64,000 nucleotides of DNA from Hydrogenophaga sp. (GTDB lineage: Bacteria > Pseudomonadota > Gammaproteobacteria > Burkholderiales > Burkholderiaceae_C), in assembly GCF_019264445.1 (NCBI RefSeq), contig NZ_JAHVAB010000049.1, positions 1 through 64,000 on the forward strand, in the 5' to 3' direction. The stretch's first letter is position 1. Each line of letters opens with the position of its first letter. Both the position numbers and the translations under genes were made by a program. A model generated the notes under the pieces. It saw only the letters and a list, made by a program, of their open reading frames with translations. It was not told the origin of the DNA and searched no databases. This document shows positions 43,626-52,454 of this stretch, piece after piece.

Positions 43626-44163
43626 AACCCTTGGCTTTGAGCTCTTCCATGGCCTCGGGAGAGAACTCCGCTTCGGGCTGGTTGCCGCCGATCACGAACA
43701 GCAGCCAGTGCGAGCTGTTGGGCTCTTCGAAGGTGATGTTCTCGAAACGCCGCTGCACGCCCGCCGGGAACGAGATCACGTCGCGCGGGCCCAGCTCGAA
43801 GGCCTCCACGCGGCCGTCCACTTCCCACGAACAGCGCCAGCGTCCGGTCAGCGGCATGAAGGTTTCGTTCGTGTCGTGGTTGTGCATCATCGGGCCCTTG
43901 CCCGGCGTGGTCTCGCACATGCCCATGTTGAAACCTTCGTTGATCTTGATCGCCGCGTTTTGCGCCGAGTTCGCGCCCACGGGCGAGTGCTTGTCCGGGT
44001 CGCCTTCGGGCGGCTGGAAGCCAATGACGTTGTACAGGGTGCGCACGGCGCTGGGGTAGCGGCTGTCGGGCAGGCCGCCGTCGGAGCCCTTGAGCTCGCT
44101 GAACAGGGCGACGCGCTTGCGCATCTCTTCTCGGGTAACGCGGATGGTGGGGATCTTGCCCAT
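43600..44163 (-). CDS. Cupin-domain protein
   Basis: This 187-residue protein has a cupin barrel at about residues 75-165. The first metal motif is around GKGPMMHNHDTNETFMPLTGRWRC (His-x-His-x4-Glu form: HNHDTNE), and the second, GPRDVISFPAGVQRRFENI, lacks the usual His after Pro-Ala-Gly. A helical N terminus (TREEMRKRVALFSELKG) and the end EAMEELKAKGYVDADGNF flank it. Such single-domain cupins serve as dioxygenases, isomerases or ligand sensors. GAGGAG precedes the ATG at 44163. It is the first gene of the TRAP operon, with a recognisable promoter at 44274-44302 opposite a LysR gene. The reaction is unknown. Confidence 0.85.
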   Translation of the reverse strand: MGKIPTIRVTREEMRKRVALFSELKGSDGGLPDSRYPSAVRTLYNVIGFQPPEGDPDKHSPVGANSAQNAAIKINEGFNMGMCETTPGKGPMMHNHDTNETFMPLTGRWRCSWEVDGRVEAFELGPRDVISFPAGVQRRFENITFEEPNSSHWLLFVIGGNQPEAEFSPEAMEELKAKGYVDADGNF

Positions 44164-44273
44164 GGTGGCTCCTCGGGGGTGGGAAAAATGGCGCGGCCAC
44201 CCGTGGGTGGCACGTGGTTGAAATACGCGGGTCATGCGTGTGGTGTCTCCGATGCCCGCTCGTGAACGGACAA

Positions 44274-44302
44274 ATTAAAGACGCTGGGTGCCGCACAGGC
44301 AA
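44274..44302 (-). promoter_or_regulatory. Sigma-70-type promoter of the cupin-TRAP operon
   Basis: On the minus strand TTGCCT (44302-44297) is separated by exactly 17 bases from TTTAAT (44279-44274). This gives four of six matches at each box with ideal spacing, in an A+T-richer patch. Transcription would start near 44267, about 100 bases before the cupin ATG. Confidence 0.6.
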
Positions 44303-44312
44303 TTGACCTGAC

Positions 44313-44327
44313 CGATACCCGTTATCG
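44313..44327. promoter_or_regulatory. Inverted repeat, possible LysR site
   Basis: CGATA-CCCGT-TATCG is a perfect 5-bp inverted repeat centred about 53 bases upstream of the predicted cupin-operon start, the usual place for a LysR activator. An overlapping ATCG-N6-CGAT follows at 44324-44337. The arms are short, so this is moderate evidence. Confidence 0.45.
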
Positions 44328-44395
44328 CGCTGTCGATGGGCACAATGGGGTCGGGAGTCCCAAGGCCGGCAAGAGCCTCAATGCAAGGAGACCCT

Positions 44396-45307
44396 GTGCG
44401 ACTGCGCAATGCCGACCTGAACCTGCTGGTGGCCTTTGACGCCCTCATGCGCGAGTGCCACGTGACGCGCGCGGCCAACCTGCTCGACATCAGCCAGTCG
44501 TCCATGAGCCTGGCGCTGGCCAAGCTGCGCGTGCTGTTTCACGACCCGCTGCTCATCAAGTCGGGCAACGCGCTCATTCCCACCGTGCGCGCGCGCGAGC
44601 TCATTCCGCAGGTGGAGCAGGTGCTGCGCAACGTGGACATGCTCATCCACGAGCAGACGCCTTTTGACCCGGCCCACGCCAGCCAGGTCATCAGCATGAT
44701 CGTGGTCGACTACATCGACTTTGTCGTCATGCCCACGCTGATGGCCGCACTCGGACGCGAAGCCCCCGACGTGTCGCTGCGGCTCATCAACCCCAACCCG
44801 CGGCGGCTGGGCGAGATCATGAGCCGGGGCGACATCGACCTGGCGCTCTCGTATTTCCCGACACCCCCGGAAAACATCCGCACGCGCCCGCTCTTCACCG
44901 ACCGGCTGGTGGGCATCGCGCGCACCGGTCACCCGATGTTCGAGCGGCCCCTGTCGCTGGAGCGCTTCTGCGAGTACGGGCACGTGGCCATCGAGCCAGG
45001 CGAAGGCGCTACCATGTACAACGCGCTGGTCGACGACGCACTGCAAAACGTGGGCATGCAGCGCCGCGTGATGCTCTCCAAGCCCACCTTTCTGGGTGTG
45101 CCGTTCGTCATTGCGCAGACCGACCTGATCGCCACGCTGCCCGAACGGCTGGTGCAGCGCTTCACCGATATCGCGCCGGTGCGCATCTTCGAGCCCCCGC
45201 TGCACCTGGACCGGCTCAACGTGGTGCTGATGTGGCACGACCGCACGCACAACAACCCGCTGCACCGCTGGGTGCGCGATCTGGTGGCGCGGCTGTTTGC
45301 GCGCTGA
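44396..45307 (+). CDS. LysR-family regulator of the cupin-TRAP operon (NodD/NahR-like)
   Basis: This 303-residue regulator has a DNA-binding domain typical of the NodD/NahR/PnbR branch: RLRNADLNLLVAFDALMRECHVTRAANLLDISQSSMSLALAKLR (residues 2-45), then HDPLLIKSGNALIPTVRA. Members of this branch respond to aromatic or flavonoid-like inducers. The GTG at 44396 is preferred because AAGGAG lies 5 bases upstream; an ATG at 44381 would overlap that site. It is divergent from the cupin operon across 232 bases that contain a promoter and an inverted repeat, so activation of that operon by its substrate is the natural reading. Confidence 0.92.
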   Translation: MRLRNADLNLLVAFDALMRECHVTRAANLLDISQSSMSLALAKLRVLFHDPLLIKSGNALIPTVRARELIPQVEQVLRNVDMLIHEQTPFDPAHASQVISMIVVDYIDFVVMPTLMAALGREAPDVSLRLINPNPRRLGEIMSRGDIDLALSYFPTPPENIRTRPLFTDRLVGIARTGHPMFERPLSLERFCEYGHVAIEPGEGATMYNALVDDALQNVGMQRRVMLSKPTFLGVPFVIAQTDLIATLPERLVQRFTDIAPVRIFEPPLHLDRLNVVLMWHDRTHNNPLHRWVRDLVARLFAR

Positions 45308-45316
45308 GGGGCGGGC

Positions 45317-45787
45317 TCAGCGGTACTGCGCCGCCGAGATGAATTCGCCGAAGGTCTCGCACCAGACCACCACCGTGTTGTAGGCCTGCAGGTCCACGCC
45401 CTGCGGCAGTGCCACGATGAAGTTCTCGAAGGTCTTCACGTCCCCCACGCGCAGCGCCTGGGCCTTGATGCGCAGGAACCCCGGCTCGTCCTGCACGAAC
45501 GCGGGCGCGAGGTACAGCTTGTAGTCGGGCCCTGGGGCGAGGCGGCCCATCAGCGCCACCGCCGTCGGCCCCACCGAGACCGTGCCCTCGCCCCAGTGCA
45601 AGGCGTCGCTGCCGGCGAGGTCACGGCGGAACCGGGCGGTGAACTGTGCCTTCGTGGCCAGGGCGCTGACCTCGGTTGCTGCCGGCGCCGGTGGTGCGAT
45701 CAGGATCGGCAGGGCGTAGATGCCGAGCGCGAAGCCCGCGAGTGCCACGAGCGAATGGGAGACAAGGAGCAGCAGGGCTTTCTTCAT
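45317..45787 (-). CDS. DM13-domain membrane-anchored protein
   Basis: The 156-residue protein has an N-terminal hydrophobic segment (MKKALLLLVSHSLVALAGFALGIYALPILIAPP), read as signal anchor or uncleaved signal peptide. The DM13 domain (about residues 50-156) follows, with FRRDLAGSDALHWGEGTVSVGP, the conserved PGPDYKLYLAP and closing YNTVVVWCETFGEFISAAQYR. The near-C-terminal Cys in VWCETF is the conserved Cys of this domain, proposed to take part in redox or heme-type electron transfer. It probably faces the periplasm. It is a single gene, convergent with the LysR gene and divergent from the Gln-rich stress gene. Confidence 0.88.
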   Translation of the reverse strand: MKKALLLLVSHSLVALAGFALGIYALPILIAPPAPAATEVSALATKAQFTARFRRDLAGSDALHWGEGTVSVGPTAVALMGRLAPGPDYKLYLAPAFVQDEPGFLRIKAQALRVGDVKTFENFIVALPQGVDLQAYNTVVVWCETFGEFISAAQYR

Positions 45788-46072
45788 GGGTGTCTTTCTA
45801 CACCAGGCAGCAATGCCCTGCGAGCCAGACAGAGGTGGCGGGATCGTCGACCGACGCGTGCGGCGCTCCCGCTTGCCTGCGCAGGCGCATGCGGCAAGTT
45901 TTGCCGACCACCCTGCGGCATGTGAGGGCATGCCGCGGGCTGGCCGCCACCGTGGCGGTGTCCTGTCGGCTACCGCTGGGGATCCTGCCGCAGGCACATC
46001 GCTTGCCGCGTGCAGTGGCGTCCGATCCTTTTTGTACGACGCAGTCCCTTCAACCCATCCAGGAGATACCAC

Positions 46073-46363
46073 ATGGCATCGAACACCCAGAACCAGCAAG
46101 AGCAGGGCTCATACCAGCAAGGTCAGAACCAACAGGGTCAGAGCCAATCAGGCCAAGGCCAGCAGGGCCAGAGCCAGACCGGCCGCGGTCCGCAAGGCGA
46201 CACGCGGAAAGAGGGCGATCGTCAGAGCGAACAAGGCCAGCCGGGCAAGCCGGATCAGCAGGGCCGCCAAGACGCGCGTCCGTCGCAGCAGGATGGCCAA
46301 CGCTCCGGATCCCAAGCCGAGCGCGACAGCACCCGCCGCCCTGGCGACAACAACGCGATGTGA
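46073..46363 (+). CDS. Gln/Gly-rich disordered protein
   Basis: The 96 residues are almost entirely Gln, Gly, Ser, Arg, Asp and Pro, with recurring GQxQQGQ and QQGQ units (residues 12-45) and no hydrophobic core. An extended, hydrophilin-like chain is expected. Such proteins are often grouped with stress-induced KGG-type proteins, but the KGG motif is absent, so no family is assigned. AGGAGA lies 6 bases before the ATG, a good translation start. It precedes hemerythrin and katE on the same strand, which suggests a general-stress role in desiccation or oxidation. Codon use follows the genome pattern, supporting a real gene. Confidence 0.7.
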   Translation: MASNTQNQQEQGSYQQGQNQQGQSQSGQGQQGQSQTGRGPQGDTRKEGDRQSEQGQPGKPDQQGRQDARPSQQDGQRSGSQAERDSTRRPGDNNAM

Positions 46364-46451
46364 GCGCTCGTGCGGCGTCTGCTCCGGGGTGAGACCTGGT
46401 GCCGGGCGCCGCACCTTGTTCAAGCTTCCACCCACGATTCAGGAGAACCCC

Positions 46452-46934
46452 ATGACGACCACCCGCTCCCAAGCCGACGCCTGCACCTGGCTCGATACCG
46501 ACCACAAGGCAGTCAAGAAGATGTTCAAGGCCTATGACGAACTCACGTCATCCCGTGCCCGTGGGGTGGACGAGAAAAAACGGGAGCTGGCCCGCGAAAT
46601 CTGCCAGGCGCTGACGGTCCATGCGACCCTTGAGGAAGAGATCTTCTATCCCGCCTTGCGCCAGGCACTGAAGCAAACCGACATCCTGGCCGAGGCTGAG
46701 GTGGAGCATGCAGGCGCCAAGGACCTCATCGCACAGATCGAGGCGATGCAGGAGCCCGACGAAGCGTTCGATGCCAGGGTGAAAGTGCTCGGCGAGTACA
46801 TCGACCACCATGTCAAGGAAGAACGCAACGAGATATTTCCCAAGGCACGTGCCGCACGCGGCGTAGACCTGGTGGCGATGCGCGATGCGTTGCAAGCCCG
46901 CAAGGAGGCCCTGATGGGCATGGAGCCGGCCTGA
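46452..46934 (+). CDS. Hemerythrin-domain protein
   Basis: This 160-residue four-helix protein has the HHE cation-binding pattern: WLDTDHKAVKKMFKAYDEL (residues 13-31), HATLEEEIFYPALRQAL (about 56-72, the H-x3-E-x2 arrangement), VEHAGAKDLIAQIE (about residues 85-98) and YIDHHVKEERNEIFPKA (about 116-132). These supply the five His and carboxylates of a di-iron site that binds oxygen or senses redox state. No signal peptide is present, so it is cytoplasmic. AGGAGAA lies just before the ATG. It sits between the disordered-protein gene and katE and probably belongs to the same stress-induced group. Confidence 0.92.
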   Translation: MTTTRSQADACTWLDTDHKAVKKMFKAYDELTSSRARGVDEKKRELAREICQALTVHATLEEEIFYPALRQALKQTDILAEAEVEHAGAKDLIAQIEAMQEPDEAFDARVKVLGEYIDHHVKEERNEIFPKARAARGVDLVAMRDALQARKEALMGMEPA

Positions 46935-46965
46935 GCCGAAGTAAGAACCCATCGGAGCGTCCACC

Positions 46966-49374
46966 ATGACCACCCCCAAGAAAGCCAATCAATCCATTGC
47001 GCCCGTGTCCACGGCAGCTTCCCGGGCTGCGGCCCGTAACACGGACAGTGCCCCTTCCCGTGTGGAGCCGGCAGACGACCGCGCCGCGCAGAAGGCTGCC
47101 CAGACCGACCAGCTGGCCCGCGGCATGCCTTTCAATCCCCAGAAGACCGGCGAGCATGGTTTTGACAATGGGGTGTTGGTGCAGGCGGGTGCGACGGTCG
47201 CGCCCGAAACCCGCAGGCCCACAGCCAGCACACTCTACGAGGAGCACCACTCGGAGAAGACCGGCAGCGTGGCGGCCGAAGGCATGAACTGGACGATCGA
47301 GTCGCTGGACCGCGTGCGCGTGGACAGTGCCGACCAGATGCTGACCACCAACCAGGGTGTGCCCGTTGCCGACAACCAGAACTCGCTGAAATACGGCCTG
47401 CGGGGCCCCGCTCTGCTGGAGGACTTCATCCTGCGTGAAAAGCTCACGCACTTCGACCACGAACGCATTCCCGAGCGCATCGTGCACGCGCGTGGCTCGG
47501 GTGCACATGGCTATTTCGAGTGCACGGAGGCGCTGACGGAGATCACCCGCGCCGCCCCGTTCCAGGAAGTCGGCAAGATCACCCCGGTGTTTGCGCGCTT
47601 TTCAACCGTGCAGGGTGAGCGCGGCTCGAAGGACACTGCGCGCGACGTGCGCGGCTTCGCGGTGAAGTTCTACACCGACGAAGGCAACTGGGATCTGGTG
47701 GGCAACAACATGCCCGTGTTCTTCATCCAGGACGCGATGAAGTTTCCGGACCTCGTGCACGCAGTGAAGCCCGAGCCGCATCATCAAATGCCGCAGGCCG
47801 CCAGCGCGCACGACACCTTCTGGGACTTCGTCTCCCTCATGCCGGAGTCCACGCACATGCTGATGTGGCTCATGTCGGACCGTGCCATTCCGCGCAGCTA
47901 CGCGACCATGCAGGGCTTTGGCGTGCACACCTTCCGCATGGTCAACGCGGAGGGCGATTCAGTGTTCGTCAAGTTCCACTGGAACCCCGTGTACGGCACG
48001 CATTCCCTGGCCTGGGATGAGGCCGTGAAAATTTCGGGTGCCGACCCGGACTATCACCGCCGTGACCTTTGGGAGCGCATCGAAGCGGGGGCACACCCGG
48101 TATTCGAGCTGGCCCTCCAGGTGTTCACCGAAGAGCAGGCCGACGCCTTCAGTTTCGACGTGTTGGACGCGACCAAGCTCATTCCCGAAGAGCTGGTGCC
48201 CTTGCGAACCGTCGGGCGCCTGGTGCTCAATCGCAACCCGGACAACTTCTTTGCCGAAACCGAGCAAGTCGCCTTTTGCACGGCGCACATCGTGCCTGGC
48301 CTGGACTTCTCCAATGACCCTTTGCTCGCGGGGCGGATCCACTCTTACGTCGACACGCAGATCACCCGGCTGGGCGGTCCGAACTTTCACGAAATCCCGA
48401 TCAATGCGCCGCTCGCGCCTGTGCACAACCACCAGCGCGACGGCATGCACCGTCAGGCGATCCACCGTGGACGTGTGAACTACGAGCCCAATTCACTGGC
48501 GGGCGGTTGTCCCTTCCAGGCGGGTGCGGCGCACGGTTTCGTTTCGGTTCCTGCGCGTATCCAGGCCCGCGAGGAGCAAGGCAAGGTGCGCGCCAAGCCA
48601 GACAAGTTTGCCGATCACTACACGCAAGCCACGCTCTTCTACGAAAGCCAGACGCCTGTGGAGCAGGCGCATGTGGTGGCCGCGTTTCGCTTCGAACTGT
48701 CCAAGGTCACGGTGCCGGCGATACGGGAGCGCATGGTCTCCTCGCTGCGCCATGTGTCGGACGACCTGGCCGTGCAAGTCGCCGGCGGTCTGGGAATGAA
48801 AGAGTTGCCCTCACCCATGCCGCTTGCGCTGGATCAGCCCGCCGCACCCGAAGTGACGTTCTCGGCAGCTCTATCGCTCCAGGCCCGTCCGGGCGATGGC
48901 TCCATCCGAGGCCGCAAGGTGGCCATTCTGGTGGCCGATGGCGTTGAGGGCCGCTCGCTCGTGGAGATCCAGGCGACCTTGTTGGAGCAGGGAGCCGTTG
49001 CACGGTTTGTCGCACCGCGCATCGGCTTGGTGATGACCACGGATGGCGTGACCATCAACGCGGACGCTTCCCTGGAAAACGAACCTGGCTTTTTGTTCGA
49101 TGCGCTGGTTCTTCCGGACGGAGAGGCCGGGGTGCATGAGCTCGCGCGCGATGGACACACCGCAGAGGTTGTTCGAGACCAGCACAGGCATTGCAAACCC
49201 ATCCTCGTCATGCCCGCGTCTCGCGAGCTGCTGGTGAACGCCGGGGTGCCGTGGACGCTCCCCTCTGGCGAAGCCGACCCCGGGATCATCGTCGGGCCCG
49301 ACACAGCCGCATTTGCGCGGGCCATCGCGAGGCATCGGCACCACGAGCGCGAGACAGATCCGCCATCGCCGTGA
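46966..49374 (+). CDS. katE: Large-subunit catalase HPII (KatE)
   Basis: KatE is a heme catalase of clade 2. The 802-residue protein has an extended N terminus (about 1-120, start rich in Ala/Ser/Thr) and the catalase core with distal His174 in [62 protein letters not shown] follows, with the catalytic Asn. The proximal heme Tyr is in the region [21 protein letters not shown]. The last about 155 residues ([21 protein letters not shown] onwards) form the flavodoxin/DJ-1-like domain that defines HPII. Length is slightly above E. coli KatE (753). In many bacteria katE is RpoS-dependent; no promoter could be picked out here. It follows hemerythrin by 31 bases. Confidence 0.97.
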   Translation: MTTPKKANQSIAPVSTAASRAAARNTDSAPSRVEPADDRAAQKAAQTDQLARGMPFNPQKTGEHGFDNGVLVQAGATVAPETRRPTASTLYEEHHSEKTGSVAAEGMNWTIESLDRVRVDSADQMLTTNQGVPVADNQNSLKYGLRGPALLEDFILREKLTHFDHERIPERIVHARGSGAHGYFECTEALTEITRAAPFQEVGKITPVFARFSTVQGERGSKDTARDVRGFAVKFYTDEGNWDLVGNNMPVFFIQDAMKFPDLVHAVKPEPHHQMPQAASAHDTFWDFVSLMPESTHMLMWLMSDRAIPRSYATMQGFGVHTFRMVNAEGDSVFVKFHWNPVYGTHSLAWDEAVKISGADPDYHRRDLWERIEAGAHPVFELALQVFTEEQADAFSFDVLDATKLIPEELVPLRTVGRLVLNRNPDNFFAETEQVAFCTAHIVPGLDFSNDPLLAGRIHSYVDTQITRLGGPNFHEIPINAPLAPVHNHQRDGMHRQAIHRGRVNYEPNSLAGGCPFQAGAAHGFVSVPARIQAREEQGKVRAKPDKFADHYTQATLFYESQTPVEQAHVVAAFRFELSKVTVPAIRERMVSSLRHVSDDLAVQVAGGLGMKELPSPMPLALDQPAAPEVTFSAALSLQARPGDGSIRGRKVAILVADGVEGRSLVEIQATLLEQGAVARFVAPRIGLVMTTDGVTINADASLENEPGFLFDALVLPDGEAGVHELARDGHTAEVVRDQHRHCKPILVMPASRELLVNAGVPWTLPSGEADPGIIVGPDTAAFARAIARHRHHERETDPPSP

Positions 49375-49421
49375 GGTGGGCGTCGCCAACGCGGGTCCAG
49401 GTTGTGAGCCAGTGTCTGCGT

Positions 49422-49452
49422 ACCCTGATGCTTCTTGTAGAAGAATCAGGGT
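49422..49452. other. Long hairpin between katE and MBL-fold gene
   Basis: The arms ACCCTGATGCTTCT and AGAAGAATCAGGGT pair over 14 bp with a single mismatch around a three-base loop (TGT). Only TCTTT follows, so it is a weak intrinsic terminator for katE at best; it could be an operator or processing site. It lies 29 bases before the MBL-fold start. Confidence 0.65.
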
Positions 49453-49480
49453 CTTTGCTGCAACGAACACGCCCATCACC

Positions 49481-50122
49481 ATGCTGCGCTACCTCACCGT
49501 TCCTGTCACCGCCTTTGCCCAGAACTGCTCGATCGTCTGGTGCGACGACACGCTGGAGGCTGCCGTGATCGACCCCGGCGGCGACCTGGAGCGATTGCTG
49601 GCCGAGGTGCAGCGCCTGGGGCTGAGCCTCAAGGCCATCTGGCAGACGCATGCGCACATCGACCACGCGGGAGGGACCGCAGAGCTGTCGCGCCGCCTGG
49701 GTCTGCCCATCATCGGCCCGCACCCGGGCGACCAGTTCTGGATTACCGGGCTGCCGCAGCAGGGCGCGATGTTCGGCTTTCCGCCCGCCGAGGCGTTCAC
49801 CCCCACGCGCTGGCTGGCCGATGGCGACACGGTGCAGGTCGGCCGCTGCACGCTCAACGTGCGGCACTGCCCGGGCCACACGCCGGGGCACGTGGTGTTT
49901 CATTCGCCTGAGGCGCAGCGTGCGTTTGTGGGCGACGTGCTGTTTGCGGGCAGCATCGGCCGCACCGACTTCCCGCAGGGCAACCACCAGCAACTGCTCG
50001 ACAGCATCAAGCAGCGCCTGTGGCCCATGGGCGACGACACCGTGTTCATTCCCGGCCACGGGCCGGAGAGCACGTTGGGCGCCGAGCGGCGCAGCAACCC
50101 CTACGTGCGCGACCGCGCCTAG
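49481..50122 (+). CDS. MBL-fold metallo-hydrolase (glyoxalase II-like, YcbL type)
   Basis: This 213-residue metallo-beta-lactamase-fold hydrolase has the binuclear zinc motif THAHIDHAGG (His57, His59, Asp61, His62). VRHCPGHTPGHVVFH carries the next His, FVGDVLFAGSIGRTDFP the bridging Asp, and FIPGHGPEST the last His. Length and motif order fit the YcbL/type-II glyoxalase group lacking the C-terminal substrate domain of GloB. It may hydrolyse S-lactoylglutathione or another thioester. Its TAG stop shares the palindrome CTAG with the stop of the convergent M48 gene. Confidence 0.93.
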   Translation: MLRYLTVPVTAFAQNCSIVWCDDTLEAAVIDPGGDLERLLAEVQRLGLSLKAIWQTHAHIDHAGGTAELSRRLGLPIIGPHPGDQFWITGLPQQGAMFGFPPAEAFTPTRWLADGDTVQVGRCTLNVRHCPGHTPGHVVFHSPEAQRAFVGDVLFAGSIGRTDFPQGNHQQLLDSIKQRLWPMGDDTVFIPGHGPESTLGAERRSNPYVRDRA

Positions 50123-50985
50123 CCCTTGCGGGCCTGCTCGTACAGCCCCTGCACCTTGGGCAGGTTGGCTTCGAGCTGGCGAATGCGCTCCGGGCCGCTG
50201 GGGTGGGTGGAGAGGAAGCTCGCGTTCGAGCCCCCGCTGTTGGCGGCCATCTTCTGCCACAGCGTGACGCTGGCGCGGGGCTGGTAGGCCGAGCGCGCGG
50301 CCAGCTCCAGGCCCACCAGGTCGGCTTCGGTTTCGTCTTCGCGGCTGAACTTGAGCGTGAGCAGCTGCGTGCCCAGGTTGGCGGCCACGTCCCCGAGCTG
50401 GCCCAGCCCCAGCAGCTGTGCGCCGATGGACAGCACCGCGCTGGTGGCGCCGCTCTTGGCCACGCGTGAGCGGGCATGCTCGCGCAGGGCGTGGGCCATT
50501 TCGTGGCCCATGATCATGGCGGTCTCGTCGTCGCTCAGGGCGAGCTTCTCCAGGATGCCGGTGTAGAACGCGATCTTGCCGCCCGGCATGCAGAAGGCGT
50601 TGATCTGCGCGCTTTGAATGAGGTTGACTTCCCACTTCCATTGCGGTGCGCGCGAGTTCCACTGCGGCGTGTAGGGAATGATGCGGCGCGCGATGCTGCG
50701 CAGGCGTTGCACTTGCGGTGCGCTGTCGGGCATCAGCACGTTCTTGGCTTTGGCCTCGGCCATCATCTGGCCGTACTGCTGGCCCGCCGCGCCTTCGAGC
50801 TCATCGGCGGGCACCAGCTTGCGCAGCTGGGAGCCTTCGCCCACGTCCACCTGCGCTGCCGCCGGCAAGGCCGCACCCGCTGCGGCGGCCGTGCCGGCGA
50901 GCAGGAAGGCGCGACGGGCCGACCACACGTGTTCCGGGCGGGGGGTCTCAGGGGAGGGGGACTTGAGGTCGCAGAGGAAGCACAT
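50119..50985 (-). CDS. M48-family metallopeptidase with Tat-type signal
   Basis: This 288-residue zinc endopeptidase has the catalytic motif HEMAH (His161, Glu162, His165) and a third ligand, Glu220, in EDETEADLVGLELAARS, the M48B (LoiP/YcaL, HtpX-related) pattern without membrane spans. FCMPGGKIAFYTGIL (residues 131-145) is also conserved. The N terminus carries a CxxC (MCFLCDLK) and then a Tat-like signal SARRAFLLAGTAAAAGAALPAAAQ (residues 22-45), so export of the folded protein is likely. Family members process outer-membrane proteins in quality control. The start at 50985 is the only ATG that keeps the signal near the N terminus. It is divergent from the AmpG-like gene. Confidence 0.92.
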   Translation of the reverse strand: MCFLCDLKSPSPETPRPEHVWSARRAFLLAGTAAAAGAALPAAAQVDVGEGSQLRKLVPADELEGAAGQQYGQMMAEAKAKNVLMPDSAPQVQRLRSIARRIIPYTPQWNSRAPQWKWEVNLIQSAQINAFCMPGGKIAFYTGILEKLALSDDETAMIMGHEMAHALREHARSRVAKSGATSAVLSIGAQLLGLGQLGDVAANLGTQLLTLKFSREDETEADLVGLELAARSAYQPRASVTLWQKMAANSGGSNASFLSTHPSGPERIRQLEANLPKVQGLYEQARKG

Positions 50986-51059
50986 GCGTGAATAATAGAC
51001 AAAGCCGGGTCGTTGTGCCTGCCCGCGTTCACGCCGCTTCCACATTTTTCTTCCCGCCC

Positions 51060-52451
51060 ATGGCCCAGCCACCGACCTTGCCGACGACCGCTTCCGCCGA
51101 GGCCGAAGCGCCGGCCCGCCCCACCTGGGGCGAGACCCTGCGTGTGTATCTGGAGCCGGCGAGCCTGCGCATGTTTGCGCTCGGGTTTTCAGCAGGGCTT
51201 CCCTTGCTGCTGGTGCTGGGCACGTTGAGCTTTCGCCTGCGCGAGGCCGGCCTGGACCGCACCACCATCGGCTACCTGAGCTGGGTGGGCCTGGCCTATG
51301 GCTTCAAGTGGTGCTGGGCGCCGCTGGTGGACCGCCTGCCCATTCCGCTGCTCACGCGCTGGCTGGGGCGCCGGCGCAGCTGGCTGCTGCTGTCGCAGGC
51401 TTGCATCATGGCGTCGCTCGTGGGCATGGCGTTGGCCGACCCACGCACCGAGTTGCAGCTGGTCGTGTGGTGCGCGCTGGCTGTAGCGTTTGCGTCGGCC
51501 ACGCAAGACATTGCGCTCGATGCCTTTCGCATCGAATCGGCCGACATGCGCCACCAGGGCGCGCTGGCCGCCACGTACCAGACGGGCTATCGCCTGGCCA
51601 TGATCTGGGCTGGCGCGGGCGTGCTGTGGATTGCGGCGCGCGCCGAGCTTGCACCCGCAGTGCCTGCGGCAGGCGCCGTGGCGCCGGGCGCGCTGTACCA
51701 GCAGGCCGCCTGGACCACGGCGTACCTGGTCATGGCCGCCAGCATGCTGGTGGGCGTGCTCACGGTGTTGTTCTCGCGCGAGCCGGCGCGCGTGGCGCTG
51801 CCGCCCGCCAGGAACGCGGCCGACTGGCTGCGCAGCGCGCTGGTGGAGCCCTTTGCCGACTTCCTCAAGCGCTACGGCAAGCAGGCGCTGCTGATCCTGG
51901 CACTCATCGGGGTCTACCGCATCAGCGACGTGGTGATGGGCATCATGGCCAACCCGTTTTATGTGGACATGGGCTACACCAAGGACGAGGTGGCCGCCGT
52001 GACCAAGGTGTTTGGCGTGATCATGACGCTCGTGGGGGCCTTCATCGGTGGCGCGCTCTCGCTCAAGCTGGGCGTGATGCGCGTGCTCATGCTCGGCGCC
52101 ATTCTGTCGGCGGCGAGCAACCTGTTGTTTGCGTGGCTGGCCGGCCACGGGCATGACGTGACGGCGCTGATCCTCGTCATCTCTGCCGACAACCTCAGCG
52201 CGGGTGTGGCCTCTGCCGCGTTCATCGCCTACCTGTCGGGCCTCACCAATGTGCAGTACTCGGCCACGCAGTACGCCCTGTTCAGCTCCATGATGCTGCT
52301 CGCACCGAAGTGGCTGGCGGGCTACTCGGGCGCGTTTGTCGATGCCTACGATTACCCGACCTTCTTCATCGCCACCGCCTGCCTCGGCGTGCCGGTGCTG
52401 GTGTTGATCTGGCTGGCCACGCGGCTTGCGCCGGTGGACGGCAAGCGCTGA
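51060..52451 (+). CDS. ampG: AmpG-type MFS muropeptide permease
   Basis: This 463-residue inner-membrane transporter has about 12-14 segments. YLEPASLRMFALGFSAGLPLLLVLGTLSFRLREAGLDRTTIGY (about residues 32-74) and ATQDIALDAFRIES (residues 149-162) are the AmpG hallmarks. AmpG imports GlcNAc-anhydroMurNAc peptides for cell-wall recycling and beta-lactamase induction. A hydrophilic insertion around residues 205-225 (AELAPAVPAAGAVAPG) occurs in a loop. The ATG at 51060 has no strong ribosome site; an upstream in-frame ATG at 50988 is less likely. It is convergent with the acyl-CoA synthetase gene (3 bases between stops). Confidence 0.92.
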   Translation: MAQPPTLPTTASAEAEAPARPTWGETLRVYLEPASLRMFALGFSAGLPLLLVLGTLSFRLREAGLDRTTIGYLSWVGLAYGFKWCWAPLVDRLPIPLLTRWLGRRRSWLLLSQACIMASLVGMALADPRTELQLVVWCALAVAFASATQDIALDAFRIESADMRHQGALAATYQTGYRLAMIWAGAGVLWIAARAELAPAVPAAGAVAPGALYQQAAWTTAYLVMAASMLVGVLTVLFSREPARVALPPARNAADWLRSALVEPFADFLKRYGKQALLILALIGVYRISDVVMGIMANPFYVDMGYTKDEVAAVTKVFGVIMTLVGAFIGGALSLKLGVMRVLMLGAILSAASNLLFAWLAGHGHDVTALILVISADNLSAGVASAAFIAYLSGLTNVQYSATQYALFSSMMLLAPKWLAGYSGAFVDAYDYPTFFIATACLGVPVLVLIWLATRLAPVDGKR

Positions 52452-52454
52452 GCC

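Noticed and set aside
46082-46330. Repetitive CAGGGTCAG-type DNA, considered as a tandem repeat or CRISPR-like array
   Set aside because: The periodicity is that of Gln/Gly codons in a disordered protein. Units are short and imperfect, and there are no spacers of constant length.
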